Below, one piece after another: positions 16,587-25,742 of a DNA stretch of 64,000 bases. Source of the stretch: Blastococcus sp. PRF04-17 (GTDB taxonomy: Bacteria; Actinomycetota; Actinomycetes; Mycobacteriales; Geodermatophilaceae). Location of the stretch: the NCBI RefSeq assembly GCF_023016265.1, contig NZ_CP095412.1, forward strand, positions 806,001 to 870,000, given 5' to 3'. The translations under genes were made by a program, and so were the position numbers. Under the pieces are notes generated by a model that saw only the letters and a program-made list of their open reading frames with translations, had not been told where the DNA came from and ran no database searches. Positions within the stretch are counted from its first letter, which is position 1, and every line of letters begins with the position of its first letter.

Positions 16587-17578
16587 TCAGGCGGACGGAG
16601 GGGAGGGCTCGAGCCGGCTGCGCAGCCAGGCGACCTGCACGCGCCGGTGGAACGCCTCTCCCCCTCGTGGTCGTTGAACGGGTAGATCGACAGTTCCTTG
16701 GGCCCGCCGTAGGCGGCGTAGGCCGCGAAGACCGTCGAGGGCGGGCAGATCTCGTCCATCAGGGCGACGGAGAAGAGGGCGGGGGCTGACGCCCTCCTGC
16801 CGAGGACCGCTCCGTCGAAGTGGCTCAGGGTCTCGAAGACGCGGTCGACGTGGTCGCGGTGGGCCTTGAGGTACCGCACGATCTCGCCGTACGGGTCGCC
16901 GGCGGCGATGCGCACGGCCCGCGGGAAGTCGCAGAGGAACGGGACGTCGGGCAGCACGGCCCGCACCCCGTCGGCCAGGGCGGCGACGGCGAGGGAGATG
17001 CCGCCGCCCTGGCTCGCGCCGGTCACCGCGATCCGTTCGCCGTCCACCTCCGGTCGTCCGCGCAGCACGTCGAGGGCACGGACGGCGTCGGTGTAGACCC
17101 GCCGGTAGTAGTAGTCCTGCGGCGACAGCACGCCGCGGGTCATGAACCCGGGCTGCGCCGCGGCGGAGCCCACGGGGTCGCCGGTGTCGCCCACGGTCCA
17201 GCCGCTGCCCTGGCCGCGGGTGTCGACCACCAGGTGCGCGAAGCCCGCCGACGCCCAGAAGACGTGCTCGTGCGCGAGGCCCCGTCCGCCGTTGTAGCCC
17301 TGGTACTGGACCACGCCCGGCAACGGGCCGCGCTCACGCAGTGCCCGCGCCGGCAGGTGCAGCCAGGCGCTGACCGGCGAGCCGCCGAACCCGGCGAACG
17401 TCACGTCGAACGTCTCGACGGTCACCAGCCCGGAGTCGACGGGCGTGCACGCCGCGGCGAGCGGCCACCGGTCCGCCTCCTGGAGGGTGGACGCCCAGAA
17501 CGCGTCGAGGTCGGGCGGGGCCGGGAGGTCCGGGGCGTAGCGGTGCAGCTCCTCCAGCGGCAGGTCGGTCTGCGGCAT
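16587..17578 (-). CDS. Acetylxylan esterase / cephalosporin-C deacetylase (CE7), one-base frameshift near its 3' end
   Basis: A CE7/AXE1 alpha/beta hydrolase of about 330 aa once the frame is restored. Seen: DLPAPPDLDAFWASTL, VVQYQGYNGGRGLAHEHVFWASAGFAHLVVDTRGQGSGW, nucleophile GASQGGGIS, MDEICPPSTVFAAYAAYGGPKELSIYPFNDHEG with catalytic Asp and His. After DHEG the frame runs into the arabinofuranosidase gene, but the next frame gives the expected tail GEAFHRRVQVAWLRSRLEP and a stop at 16587. One missing base in the five-C run at 16660-16664 explains this. The ATG overlaps the GH3 stop (ATGA). Removes acetyl groups from xylo-oligomers in the cytosol. Confidence 0.85.
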
Positions 17579-19914
17579 CAGCCCGCGCTCTGCTCGACGA
17601 CGACGTCCGGGTGCAGCCGGCGGTCGGGGCCGACCGTCCGGCGGCTGCCCGCCAGGGTGAACGGCAGCACCTCCCGCACGTCGGTGCTCGAGGCGCCCAC
17701 GCGCAGCTCGATGTCGCCCGGCTCGACGATCCGCGCGCCGTCCCGGCCGGTGAAGGACGTCAGGTCGGCGTGCAGGGAGAACCGGACCGTCGCGGCGGAG
17801 CCGGCCGCGAGGTCGACGCGCCGGGCGGCGACGAGGGCCTGCACCGGACGGACGACCTCGGCGACGGGGTCGTGCAGGTAGACCTGCACGACCTCGGTGA
17901 CCTCGCGGTCGGTGTCGTTCCGGAGCTCGACCGACAGCTCGACGGTGCCGTCGGTGTCCCAGGTCGAGCCGCCGTCGGCCCGCACGCCCGTCCAGGCGGC
18001 CGAGCCGTACCCGAGCCCGTGTCCGAACGGGAAGAGCGGGGTGGGGTCGACGACGCTCACGTCGTTGCGCCTGCCCAGGGGCGCCGCCAGGTAGGTGCCG
18101 GGCTGGCTGCCCTCCGCCCGGGGGAAGCTGACCGGCAGCCGGCCGGACGGAGCCACCCGCCCGCTGAGGACGTCGGCCACCGCCGGGCCGCCCTCCTCGC
18201 CGGGGAAGAACCCGCACACGACCGCGGCGAGCCGCTCGACCTGACGGGACAGCTCGTAGGGACGGCCCACGAGCAGCACGAGCACGACCGGGGTCCCCGT
18301 CGCGAGCAGGGCCTCGAGCAGCTCCTCCTGGCGGCCGGGGAGCCGGAGGTCGACCGCGTCGCAGCCCTCCCCCGAGGTGCCGTTGCCGAAGAGACCCGCC
18401 TGGTCCCCCAGGACGGCGACGCACACGTCGGCGTCCGCGGCGGCGCGGACGGCCGCCTGGATGCCCTCGTCGTCCCCACCGAGCACCGGACAGCCCTCGG
18501 CGACGACGACGTCGTAGGCCGCCGGTGACGACTGCAGCGCGTCGGCCAGCGTCGGGATGTCGACGCCGACCGGCACGTCCGGGTGGTGGACGCCGACGTG
18601 CATCGGGAAGGAGTAGCAGCCGAGCATGGCCTGGGCGGTGTCGGCGCGGGGACCGACGACCGCCAGTCGCAGCCCCGGTCGCAGCGGCAGGGTCCCGTCG
18701 TTCGAGAGCAGCACGACGGAGCGCCGTGCGAGGTCTCCGGCGACCGCCCGGGACTCGGCGGAGTCCAGCGTGACGGCGCCGTCGAGGACCGCCGGGGAGT
18801 CCGGCGACCAGTCGGCGTCGAGGAGGCCGAGCTCGCACTTCTGCAACAGCACCCGGCGCAGCGCCCGGTCCACCAGTCCCTCGTCCACCGCGCCGCTGCG
18901 CACCGCCTCGACCAGTGGCTCGCCGTAGCAGCTGACCGTGGGCAGCTCCACGTCGATGCCCGCCTCCAGGGCGCGCGCGGCTGCCTCGCCCGGTGTGCCG
19001 GCCACGCCGTGCAGAGTCTGCAGGAAGGCGACCGAGAAGTAGTCGGCCACGACGGTCCCGGTGAACCCGTAGGTGTCGCGCAGCAGGGTGGTGAGCAGGG
19101 CCGCGTCCACGGCCGACGGGACCCCGTCGATGTCCGTGTAGGAGTTCATCACCGAACGCGCGCCCGCCTTCAAGGCCATCTCGAACGGCGGGAGGAGCAC
19201 GTCGGCGATCTCGCGGGGACCCGCGGACACCGGCGCGAGGTTGCGCCCCGCCCGGGAGGCGGAGTAGCCGACGAAGTGCTTCAGGGTCGCCACGATGCCG
19301 CTGGACTCCAGGCCCCGGACGTAGGCGCTGCCGATCGTCCCCACCAGGTGGGGGTCCTCGCCCATGGTCTCCTCGACCCGCCCCCAGCGCAGGTCGCGGA
19401 CGACGTCGAGCACGGGCGCCAGGCCCTGGTGGACGCCGAGCCGCCGCATGCCCTGCCCGATGAGCGCACCCATGCGCTCGACGAGGTCCGGGTCGAAGCT
19501 CGCCGCCCAGCACAGCGGCGAGGGGAAGACGGTCGCGGTCCAGGCCGCGAGCCCGGTCAGGCACTCCTCGTGCACCAGTGCCGGGATCCCGAAGCGGCCG
19601 GCCGCCATGATCTGCCGCTGGCTCTCCGCCAGGCCCTTGGCGCCGACGAGCGGGTCGACCGGCGCGGTGCCGAAGGGGCGGGTCAGCTGGCCCAGGCCGC
19701 TGCGGATCAGCTCGTCCCAGTCGACCGGGGCCGCGGCCATGTCGTGCTGGTGCGGAGCCACCTCGCCCTCGGTCTCGTCGATGCCCACCCACACGCCGTA
19801 CAGCTGGGCGACCTTCTCCTCCAACGTCAAGCGGTGGACGAGGTCTGCCACCCTGTCCTCGGCGGGGATGCCGGTGTCGCGCCAGGGCGCCGAGATGTCG
19901 TCGTTGGTGACCAT
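17578..19914 (-). CDS. bxlA: GH3 beta-xylosidase (BxlA type)
   Basis: 778 aa, no signal peptide. Seen: LTLEEKVAQLYGVWVG, VAPHQHDMAAAPVDWDEL and GLGQLTRPFGTAPVDP, a segment I recognise from Streptomyces BxlA-type intracellular beta-xylosidases; GIPALVHEECLTG; GEDPHLVGTIGSAYVRGLE; KHFVGYSASRAGRN; nucleophile Asp in VVADYFSVAF; then the C-terminal sandwich domain (LFGNGTSGEGCD) and a fibronectin-III-like end (LFPFGHGLGYG). It hydrolyses xylobiose and xylo-oligosaccharides brought in by the divergently encoded ABC transporter. ATG chosen by family N-terminus. Upstream lies the xylanase gene, 85 bp away. Confidence 0.9.
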   Translation of the reverse strand: MVTNDDISAPWRDTGIPAEDRVADLVHRLTLEEKVAQLYGVWVGIDETEGEVAPHQHDMAAAPVDWDELIRSGLGQLTRPFGTAPVDPLVGAKGLAESQRQIMAAGRFGIPALVHEECLTGLAAWTATVFPSPLCWAASFDPDLVERMGALIGQGMRRLGVHQGLAPVLDVVRDLRWGRVEETMGEDPHLVGTIGSAYVRGLESSGIVATLKHFVGYSASRAGRNLAPVSAGPREIADVLLPPFEMALKAGARSVMNSYTDIDGVPSAVDAALLTTLLRDTYGFTGTVVADYFSVAFLQTLHGVAGTPGEAAARALEAGIDVELPTVSCYGEPLVEAVRSGAVDEGLVDRALRRVLLQKCELGLLDADWSPDSPAVLDGAVTLDSAESRAVAGDLARRSVVLLSNDGTLPLRPGLRLAVVGPRADTAQAMLGCYSFPMHVGVHHPDVPVGVDIPTLADALQSSPAAYDVVVAEGCPVLGGDDEGIQAAVRAAADADVCVAVLGDQAGLFGNGTSGEGCDAVDLRLPGRQEELLEALLATGTPVVLVLLVGRPYELSRQVERLAAVVCGFFPGEEGGPAVADVLSGRVAPSGRLPVSFPRAEGSQPGTYLAAPLGRRNDVSVVDPTPLFPFGHGLGYGSAAWTGVRADGGSTWDTDGTVELSVELRNDTDREVTEVVQVYLHDPVAEVVRPVQALVAARRVDLAAGSAATVRFSLHADLTSFTGRDGARIVEPGDIELRVGASSTDVREVLPFTLAGSRRTVGPDRRLHPDVVVEQSAG

Positions 19915-19999
19915 GGCTGGAGAAGTCCGTCCTGTCTCGTCGGTGCGGTGCGGTGGATCGGAGGCCACCGGACGTGTGTGGTGGGTGGTGGTCCGGCCG

Positions 20000-21285
20000 T
20001 CAGGGCAGGATGACCACCGGCGACGGGGCGTCCTGCTGCAGCGTCCACTGCGCGGAGCTGTCGCCCGCCGAGACCGTGTAGTCCCCGGCCCATCCGCGGA
20101 CCGGGACCTTGCCCTCGCTGTCGGTCCGCAGCCGCGTCGGAGCCAGCCACCACTCACCCTTCACCAGCCCCCTGAGGGCCTCGTAGGCGGGCTTGGGGGT
20201 GCCGTCGGCACGGACGAGACCCGCAGGCGCGCCGAGCCAGGAGCCCCGGTCGGTGATACCCCAGTAGGTGATCGCCTCGACCGAGGGATGGGCCAGCAGC
20301 GTCCGGTAGTGGCGGACGATGTCGTCGGCCTGCCGCTCCTCGCCCGCGGGCGTGGAGGGCCACTCGGCGACCTGGTAGTCGTTGAGGTCCACGATCTCCG
20401 GGGGCATCAGGTCACCGGACAGGAGGGTCGTCTCCGTCCAGTGCAGGGGGAGGCCGTAGCGGGCGAACCGCTCGAGGACCTCCTGGGTCCGCTCCTCGCC
20501 CCAGTAGCCCTGGTGCATGTGGCTCTGCAGCCCGATCGCGTCGACCTGGACCCCGGCCTCGAGCACGCCCTCGATCAGGCACTCGTAGGCCGTCGACAGG
20601 TTGAAGTCGTTGAGCACCAGCGTCGTCGTGGGGTTCGCCCGGCGCGCCTCCTCGAAGGCCAGGCGGATGGTCGGGATGCGGCCGATGCGGCGGCACAGGC
20701 GGGTGATCGCGTTCGGCACGCCCTCGTCGGGCGGAGGCTCGTTGGCGAAGACCGGCATGATGACGACCTCGTTGATCGCGTCCCAGGTGTCGATCAGGCC
20801 CGCGAACGACGTCACCTCCCGCGCGACCCTCGCGCGCACGATCTTCTCGACGTCCTCGTCGGAGTACCGGCGCAGCCAGTCGGGGGCGAGCGTGTGCCAG
20901 ACGAGCGGATGTCCCTTCACGGTCACACCCCGGTCCCGGAACCAGGCGGCCGCGGTCTGCAGTCGCCGCGTGTCCGGCCGGCCCTCCACCGGCTCGAAGC
21001 CGCCCAGTAGAACGGCAGCGTGGCGGTGTTGAAGACGTCGAGCCACAGGTCCTCGAGCCGCCGGGCGGCCTCCGGGTCCGCGCCGCCGAAGACGTTCTCG
21101 CGGCCCTCGCCCTGCTCGCCGTTGGCCAGCCCGACGAAGTCGAAGCCGATGTTCCCGAACGCGAACCGGTGCCTCACCTGCTCGACCAGCACGTCCTCGT
21201 CGGCGCGCGGCGAGCCGTCGGCGCGGCGGACGGTCAGCTCCGTCTCGAAGGCGCGGTGGGTGGCGGCAGCGGCTCCTGTGGTCAC
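20000..21285 (-). CDS. GH10 endo-beta-1,4-xylanase, apparently cytoplasmic, one-base frameshift
   Basis: About 428 aa when one base is restored. N-terminal part: VEQVRHRFAFGNIGFDF, then WLDVFNTATLPFYW. After the break the other frame continues GFEPVEGRPDTRRLQTAAAWF, VTVKGHPLVWHTLAPDWL, acid/base Glu in TWDAINEVV, and the putative nucleophile in PLHWTETTLLSGDL, then a beta-rich tail after residue 360 (VRGWAGDYTVSAGDSS). The break is at a CCC (GGG on the coding strand) at 21003-21005 where four bases are expected. GTG start close to the LacI-type operator. There is no signal peptide, unlike secreted xylanases, so it probably acts on imported oligomers; whether the gene is really interrupted is open. 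Confidence 0.82.
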
Positions 21286-21292
21286 GGAGCGA

Positions 21293-21312
21293 AATCGTTA
21301 TCGACAACGATT
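21293..21312. promoter_or_regulatory. LacI-family operator between xylanase and ABC transporter genes
   Basis: AATCGTTATCGACAACGATT is a 20-bp inverted repeat with the central CG typical of LacI/GalR operators; nine of ten base pairs are symmetric. It lies 8 bp upstream of the xylanase GTG and runs into the TTGACA of the divergent transporter promoter, so a bound repressor would cover both. The obvious ligand-responsive repressor is the LacI protein encoded at the end of the transporter operon. Confidence 0.7.
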
Positions 21313-21339
21313 GACAGCGCAAGAACCCGCTGGAATCTT
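21311..21339 (+). promoter_or_regulatory. Predicted promoter of the sugar ABC transporter operon
   Basis: A perfect -35 TTGACA (21311-21316) is followed after 17 bp by a weak -10 AATCTT (21334-21339). The transporter ATG is about 54 bp after the -10. The -35 overlaps the right end of the LacI operator, a repression geometry. Confidence 0.5.
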
Positions 21340-21392
21340 TCTCGACTGTGTTCCACGCCACGGCGGCGTGCGGCGAGACGAAAGGACCAGAC

Positions 21393-22682
21393 ATGCGGCG
21401 TTCGAGGAGAACTTCCCTCGCGGTGTTGTGCAGCGCTGTGGTCGTGGGTGTCACGGCCTGTGGCGGTGGCGGCGGCTCCGAGAGCGAGGCCGGCGACAAC
21501 ACGATCACGTGGTGGCACAACTCGAACAACGAGCCCGGCCGGGGCTTCTACGAGCAGGCTGCCAAGGACTTCGAGGCCGACAACCCCGGTGTGAACATCG
21601 AGGTGCAGGCCATGGCACACCAGGACATGGTCGACAAGCTCGAGGCCGCGTTCCAGAGCGGTGACGTGCCGGACATCTACATGGAGCGCGGCGGCGGCGA
21701 GCTCGCCGACCACGTCGAGGCCGGCCTGGTCCGCGACCTGTCCGAGGACGCGGCGGAGGAGATCGAGAAGCTCGGCGGGTCGGTGTCCGGCTGGCAGGTC
21801 GACGGCAAGACCTACGCGCTGCCGTTCTCCGTCGGCGTCGTGGGCTTCTGGTACAACAAGGAGCTCTTCGCGCAGGCGGGCATCGAGGAGCCGCCGACCA
21901 CCATGGACGAGCTGGGCGAGGTCGTCGCCACGCTGAAGGGCGCGGGCATCACGCCCATCTCGGTCGGCGCGGGCGACAAGTGGCCGGCCGCCCACTACTG
22001 GTACTACACCGCGCTGCGCTCCTGCCCCCAGGACGTCCTCGAGGACGCGGTCACCAGCCTCGACTTCTCCGACGCCTGCTTCGTCGAGGCCGGCGAGGCG
22101 CTGGAGCAGCTGCTGAGCACCCAGCCCTTCAACCCCGGCTTCCTGACGACCCCGGCGCAGGAGGGCGCCACCTCCGCCTCCGGCCTGCTCGCGACGGAGC
22201 AGGTCGCGATGGAGCTGCAGGGCCACTGGGAGCCGGGCGTCATGCAGGGCCTCACCGAGAACGGTCAGGGCCTCGGCGAGAAGACCGGCTGGTTCCCCTT
22301 CCCCGAGATCGAGGGCGGCGACGGTGACCCGGCGGCGCAGCTCGGCGGTGGCGACGCCTGGGCGGTCGCGGAGGACGCGCCCGACGCGGCGGTGGACTTC
22401 GTGAAGTACCTGCTCTCCGACGAGGTGCAGCAGGGCTTCGCGGAGAACGACATGGGGCTCCCGACGAACCCGGCCGCGTCGGACTCCGTGTCCGACCCGG
22501 CGCTGGCCGAGCTGCTCGCGGTGCGGGACGCCGCGCCGTACGTCCAGCTGTACTTCGACACGGCGTTCGGGGCGTCGGTCGGCGGCGCGATGAACGACGC
22601 GGTCGCCCTGCTCTTCGCGGGTCAGGGATCGCCGGAGGACATCGTGAAGGCCACCCAGCAGGCGGCCGAGCAGGAGCGCTGA
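21393..22682 (+). CDS. Sugar ABC transporter substrate-binding lipoprotein
   Basis: 429 aa. ATG chosen because it has AAAGGA about 8 bp upstream and gives a lipoprotein signal peptide: MRRSRRTS, hydrophobic stretch, lipobox VTAC with Cys near residue 22, then a Gly/Ser linker. The mature part is a cluster B (extracellular solute-binding family 1) protein: ITWWHNSNNEPGRGFYEQAAKDFEADNPGVNIEV, SGDVPDIYMERGGGELADHVEAGLVRDLS, LPFSVGVVGFWYNKELF. Such proteins bind oligosaccharides; the xylan-degrading neighbours suggest xylobiose or xylotriose, as in BxlE. First gene of the operon under the LacI operator. Confidence 0.9.
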   Translation: MRRSRRTSLAVLCSAVVVGVTACGGGGGSESEAGDNTITWWHNSNNEPGRGFYEQAAKDFEADNPGVNIEVQAMAHQDMVDKLEAAFQSGDVPDIYMERGGGELADHVEAGLVRDLSEDAAEEIEKLGGSVSGWQVDGKTYALPFSVGVVGFWYNKELFAQAGIEEPPTTMDELGEVVATLKGAGITPISVGAGDKWPAAHYWYYTALRSCPQDVLEDAVTSLDFSDACFVEAGEALEQLLSTQPFNPGFLTTPAQEGATSASGLLATEQVAMELQGHWEPGVMQGLTENGQGLGEKTGWFPFPEIEGGDGDPAAQLGGGDAWAVAEDAPDAAVDFVKYLLSDEVQQGFAENDMGLPTNPAASDSVSDPALAELLAVRDAAPYVQLYFDTAFGASVGGAMNDAVALLFAGQGSPEDIVKATQQAAEQER

Positions 22683-22689
22683 TCCGACG

Positions 22690-23676
22690 ATGACGTCGCA
22701 GGGCGCCGTTACGGCGGACCCCGGCGCAGCGGTCACCCGGCGCGCGCAAGCGCGCCGGGTGGCCGGTCCCCCGGCCGGCCGGCCGGGCCGGGACAAGCGC
22801 CGGCAGCGCCTCGAGATCCTCCTGTTCGTGACGCCGGCACTGGTGCTGATGGCGCTCTTCGTCGTCTACCCGGTCGTCTCGGCGGTCCGGATGTCGTTCT
22901 TCCGCTGGAAGGGCTTCGGCCCGCTGGTCGACTTCGTCGGGCTGCGGAACTACGTCAGCGTGCTGACCGACTCCGTCTTCACCGACGCGGTCATGCACAA
23001 CTTCACGATCGTCTTCGCGTCGATCCTCGTGCAGCTGCCCCTGGGGCTGGCCCTGGCGCTGCTGCTCAACCGTCGGATCAGGGCGCGCGGTCTGCTCCGG
23101 ACCATCATCTTCGTCCCGTACGTGCTGGCCGAGGTCATCGCCGGCGTCGTGTGGTTCCAGCTGCTGCAGCCGCGCACCGGTGTCATCGAGACCGTGCTGT
23201 CGTCCGTGGGGATCCCGGTGCCCGAGCAGGGCTTCCTCGGCACCCCGGACCTCGCGCTCGCGACGGTCTTCGTCGTCCTCACGTGGAAGTACCTCGGCCT
23301 GGCCGTGCTGCTGTTCCTCGCCGGGTTGCAGGGGGTCCCGGACGAGCTCTCCGAAGCCGCGCAGCTCGACGGCGCGAGCTGGTGGCAGATCCAGCGCCGC
23401 ATCGCGATCCCCCTCATCGCACCGACGATCCGGACCTGGATCTTCCTGTCCATGATCGGGTCGCTGCAGTTGTTCGACATGGTCTGGATCCTGACCGGCG
23501 GCGGGCCGGCCAACGCCACGACCACGATGGCGACGTACCTGGTGAACCAGGGAACCCAGCGTGGCAACTTCGGCATCGCCGGCGCCGCGTCGGTGATCCT
23601 CTTCCTGATCGGGTTCGTGATGGCGATCGCCTACCAGTTCTTCGTCCTGCGGCGCGACACTAAGGCGGAGCGGTGA
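22690..23676 (+). CDS. Sugar ABC transporter permease (MalF-like)
   Basis: 328 aa with six predicted membrane helices after a basic cytoplasmic N-terminus; first helix LEILLFVTPALVLMALFVVYP. The EAA loop that contacts the ATPase is EAAQLDGASWWQIQRRIAIPL, and the C-terminal GGGPANATTTMATYLVNQG matches the MalF/UgpA family. It starts 7 bp after the binding-protein stop. No ATPase is encoded in the operon, so a shared MsiK-type ATPase elsewhere is expected, as for other actinobacterial sugar importers. Confidence 0.9.
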   Translation: MTSQGAVTADPGAAVTRRAQARRVAGPPAGRPGRDKRRQRLEILLFVTPALVLMALFVVYPVVSAVRMSFFRWKGFGPLVDFVGLRNYVSVLTDSVFTDAVMHNFTIVFASILVQLPLGLALALLLNRRIRARGLLRTIIFVPYVLAEVIAGVVWFQLLQPRTGVIETVLSSVGIPVPEQGFLGTPDLALATVFVVLTWKYLGLAVLLFLAGLQGVPDELSEAAQLDGASWWQIQRRIAIPLIAPTIRTWIFLSMIGSLQLFDMVWILTGGGPANATTTMATYLVNQGTQRGNFGIAGAASVILFLIGFVMAIAYQFFVLRRDTKAER

Positions 23677-24512
23677 TGGCACGCCGGTCGAGGGCGTTCG
23701 GGCAGGGCGGCCCGCTCGTCTACCTGGTGGCGCTGGCGGTCGTGGTCGTCACGCTCGGCCCGGTGCTCTACGGCGCGCTCGGCGGCTTCCGCAGCAACGA
23801 GCAGCTGGCGCGCGACCCCGCCGGACTCCCCGACCCGTGGCTCCTGCGCAACTACGAGGGGGTCTTCACCAACCCGAGCTTCTGGACCTATGCGTTCAAC
23901 TCGATGGCGATCGCCGTCCTCACGACGGCGGTGGCGGTACTGGCGGGGGTCATGGCCGCCTACCCGCTGGCGCGCTACCAGTTCAAGCTACGGGAGCCGC
24001 TGTTCCTGGTGTTCGTCCTGGGGCTGCTCTTCCCGGCTGCCGTGGCGATCATCCCGTTGTTCATCCTCGTGACCCGGGACCTGCAGCTCGGCAACACCTG
24101 GTGGGGCGTCGCGCTGCCGCAGGCGGCGTTCGCGCTGCCGGTCACGGTGGTGATCCTGCGGCCGTTCCTGATGGCGCTGCCCAGGGAGCTCGAGGAGGCC
24201 GCCCTGCTCGACGGGGCGTCCCGGGTGCGCATCTTCTGGCGTATCGCGCTCCCGCTGTCGATGCCCGGGCTGGTCACCGTCGGCGTCCTCGCCTTCGTCG
24301 CCTCCTGGAACGCCTACCTGCTGCCGCTGCTCCTGCTCCAGGGGGACATGCGGACCCTGCCGCTGGGCGTGGCCGACTACTCGAGCGAGCACTCGGCCGA
24401 CACCGCCGGGGTGCTGGCGTTCACCACCATCGCGATGATCCCTGCGCTCATCCTGTTCCTCGCGATGCAGCGGCGGATCGTCAGCGGGCTCCAGGGCGCG
24501 GTCAAGGGCTGA
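23676..24512 (+). CDS. Sugar ABC transporter permease (MalG-like)
   Basis: 278 aa, six predicted helices, second half of the permease pair. Seen: GPVLYGALGGFRSNEQLARDP, NSMAIAVLTTAVAVLAGVMAAYPLARYQF and EAA loop EEAALLDGASRVRIFWRIALPLSMPGL. The ATG overlaps the previous stop (TGATG); a GTG one codon earlier is equally usable. Imports oligosaccharide together with the upstream permease and lipoprotein. Confidence 0.9.
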   Translation: MARRSRAFGQGGPLVYLVALAVVVVTLGPVLYGALGGFRSNEQLARDPAGLPDPWLLRNYEGVFTNPSFWTYAFNSMAIAVLTTAVAVLAGVMAAYPLARYQFKLREPLFLVFVLGLLFPAAVAIIPLFILVTRDLQLGNTWWGVALPQAAFALPVTVVILRPFLMALPRELEEAALLDGASRVRIFWRIALPLSMPGLVTVGVLAFVASWNAYLLPLLLLQGDMRTLPLGVADYSSEHSADTAGVLAFTTIAMIPALILFLAMQRRIVSGLQGAVKG

Positions 24513-24638
24513 CCGGGCGCCCATGGACAGGCGGACGACACCCACCCCGACCGGGTCACACCGGCCCGGAGCAGGTCGGCGACGCTGCTGCTCGCAGTGC
24601 AGAATCGGCTGCCCGACGGCCCGACGAGGAGGTGCATC

Positions 24639-25724
24639 GTGACCCTTGGCTCGTCCCGTGACGGCTTCGTCGGGCCCCGCTTCCTCCCCGGTCCGGACGG
24701 CGCGGCACCGGCCCCCCGGCGTCGCGTGACGATGCAGCAGGTGGCCGCGGAGGCGGGCGTCTCGGTGTCGACCGTCTCCAAGGTCATCAACGGCCGGTAC
24801 GGCGTCTCCGCCGAGACCGTCGACCACGTCACGGGGGTCATCAACCGGCTGGGCTACGAGGTCAGCCTGGTCGCGCGGAGCCTGCGCAACCACCGGACCA
24901 ACGTCGTCGGTGTGCTCGTCGCCGACTTCGAGCCCTTCAGCACCGAGGTCCTCAAGGGCGTCGCCGACGCCATCCACGGCTCCGGCTACGAGCTGGTGGC
25001 CTACTCCGCCGGTGGTCACGTCGAGGAGCACGTGGGCTGGGAGCGGCGGTACCTGACGCGCCTGATGGGGACGCTCATCGACGGCGCCGTCCTGGTCACG
25101 CCCACGGTGACCGACGTGGACGCCGACGGTCCGGTGGTGGCGGTCGACCCGCACACCGGCCCGTCGGGCCTGCCCGCGGTGGCCGCCGACAACCTGCAGG
25201 GCGCACGACTGGGCGTGGAGCACCTGCTCGAGCTCGGACACACCCGGATCGGCATGGTGACGGGGCGCCCCGACCTGCTGTCGGCGCAGCAGCGCGAGCA
25301 GGGCTACCGCGAGGCGCTCGTCGCCGCGGGGCTGCGGGTGGACGAGGACCTGGTCCGCCCCGGCGGGTTCGAACCGGACCTGGCGCGCGTGGCGGCCCGG
25401 GAACTGCTCGCGCTCCCCGACCCGCCGACCGCGGTCTTCGCCGCGAACGACCTGACGGCGCTGGCCACGCTGGAGGTCGCCAGGGATCTCGGCATCGACG
25501 TGCCGGGGCAGCTCTCCGTCGTCGGCTTCGACAACATCCCCGAGTCCGCGATGGGCGATCCTCCGCTGACCACGGTGCGACAGCCGATCCGGCAGATGGG
25601 TCAGCAGGCGACGGCCATGCTCCTGCAGCTGATCTCCGGTGCGGCGGTCGCCGACCCGCACGTCACCCTGAGCACCTCCCTGGTCCGGCGCTCCTCCACG
25701 GCTTCCCGACCGCACGGCTGCTGA
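24639..25724 (+). CDS. LacI-family transcriptional regulator
   Basis: 361 aa from a GTG with GAGGAGG 6-7 bp upstream. N-terminal helix-turn-helix: TMQQVAAEAGVSVSTVSKVINGRYGVSAETVDHV, hinge LGYEVSLVARSLRNHRT, then a periplasmic-binding-like effector domain (GVLVADFEPFSTEVLKGV, VAADNLQGARLGVEHLLELGHTRIGMVTG, PPTAVFAANDLTALATLEV, LSVVGFDNIPESAMGDPPLTTVRQP). It follows the xylan transporter by about 126 bp and is the best candidate to bind the 21.3-kb operator, like BxlR. Ligand is probably a xylo-oligosaccharide (inference). Confidence 0.9.
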   Translation: MTLGSSRDGFVGPRFLPGPDGAAPAPRRRVTMQQVAAEAGVSVSTVSKVINGRYGVSAETVDHVTGVINRLGYEVSLVARSLRNHRTNVVGVLVADFEPFSTEVLKGVADAIHGSGYELVAYSAGGHVEEHVGWERRYLTRLMGTLIDGAVLVTPTVTDVDADGPVVAVDPHTGPSGLPAVAADNLQGARLGVEHLLELGHTRIGMVTGRPDLLSAQQREQGYREALVAAGLRVDEDLVRPGGFEPDLARVAARELLALPDPPTAVFAANDLTALATLEVARDLGIDVPGQLSVVGFDNIPESAMGDPPLTTVRQPIRQMGQQATAMLLQLISGAAVADPHVTLSTSLVRRSSTASRPHGC

Positions 25725-25742
25725 GCGTCGCCGGGACCGCCA

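Noticed and set aside
16573-17578. One large esterase-arabinofuranosidase fusion protein
   Set aside because: The shared open frame arises only because of the one-base loss in the esterase; restoring the base gives the expected esterase C-terminus and a stop 13 bp before the next ATG.
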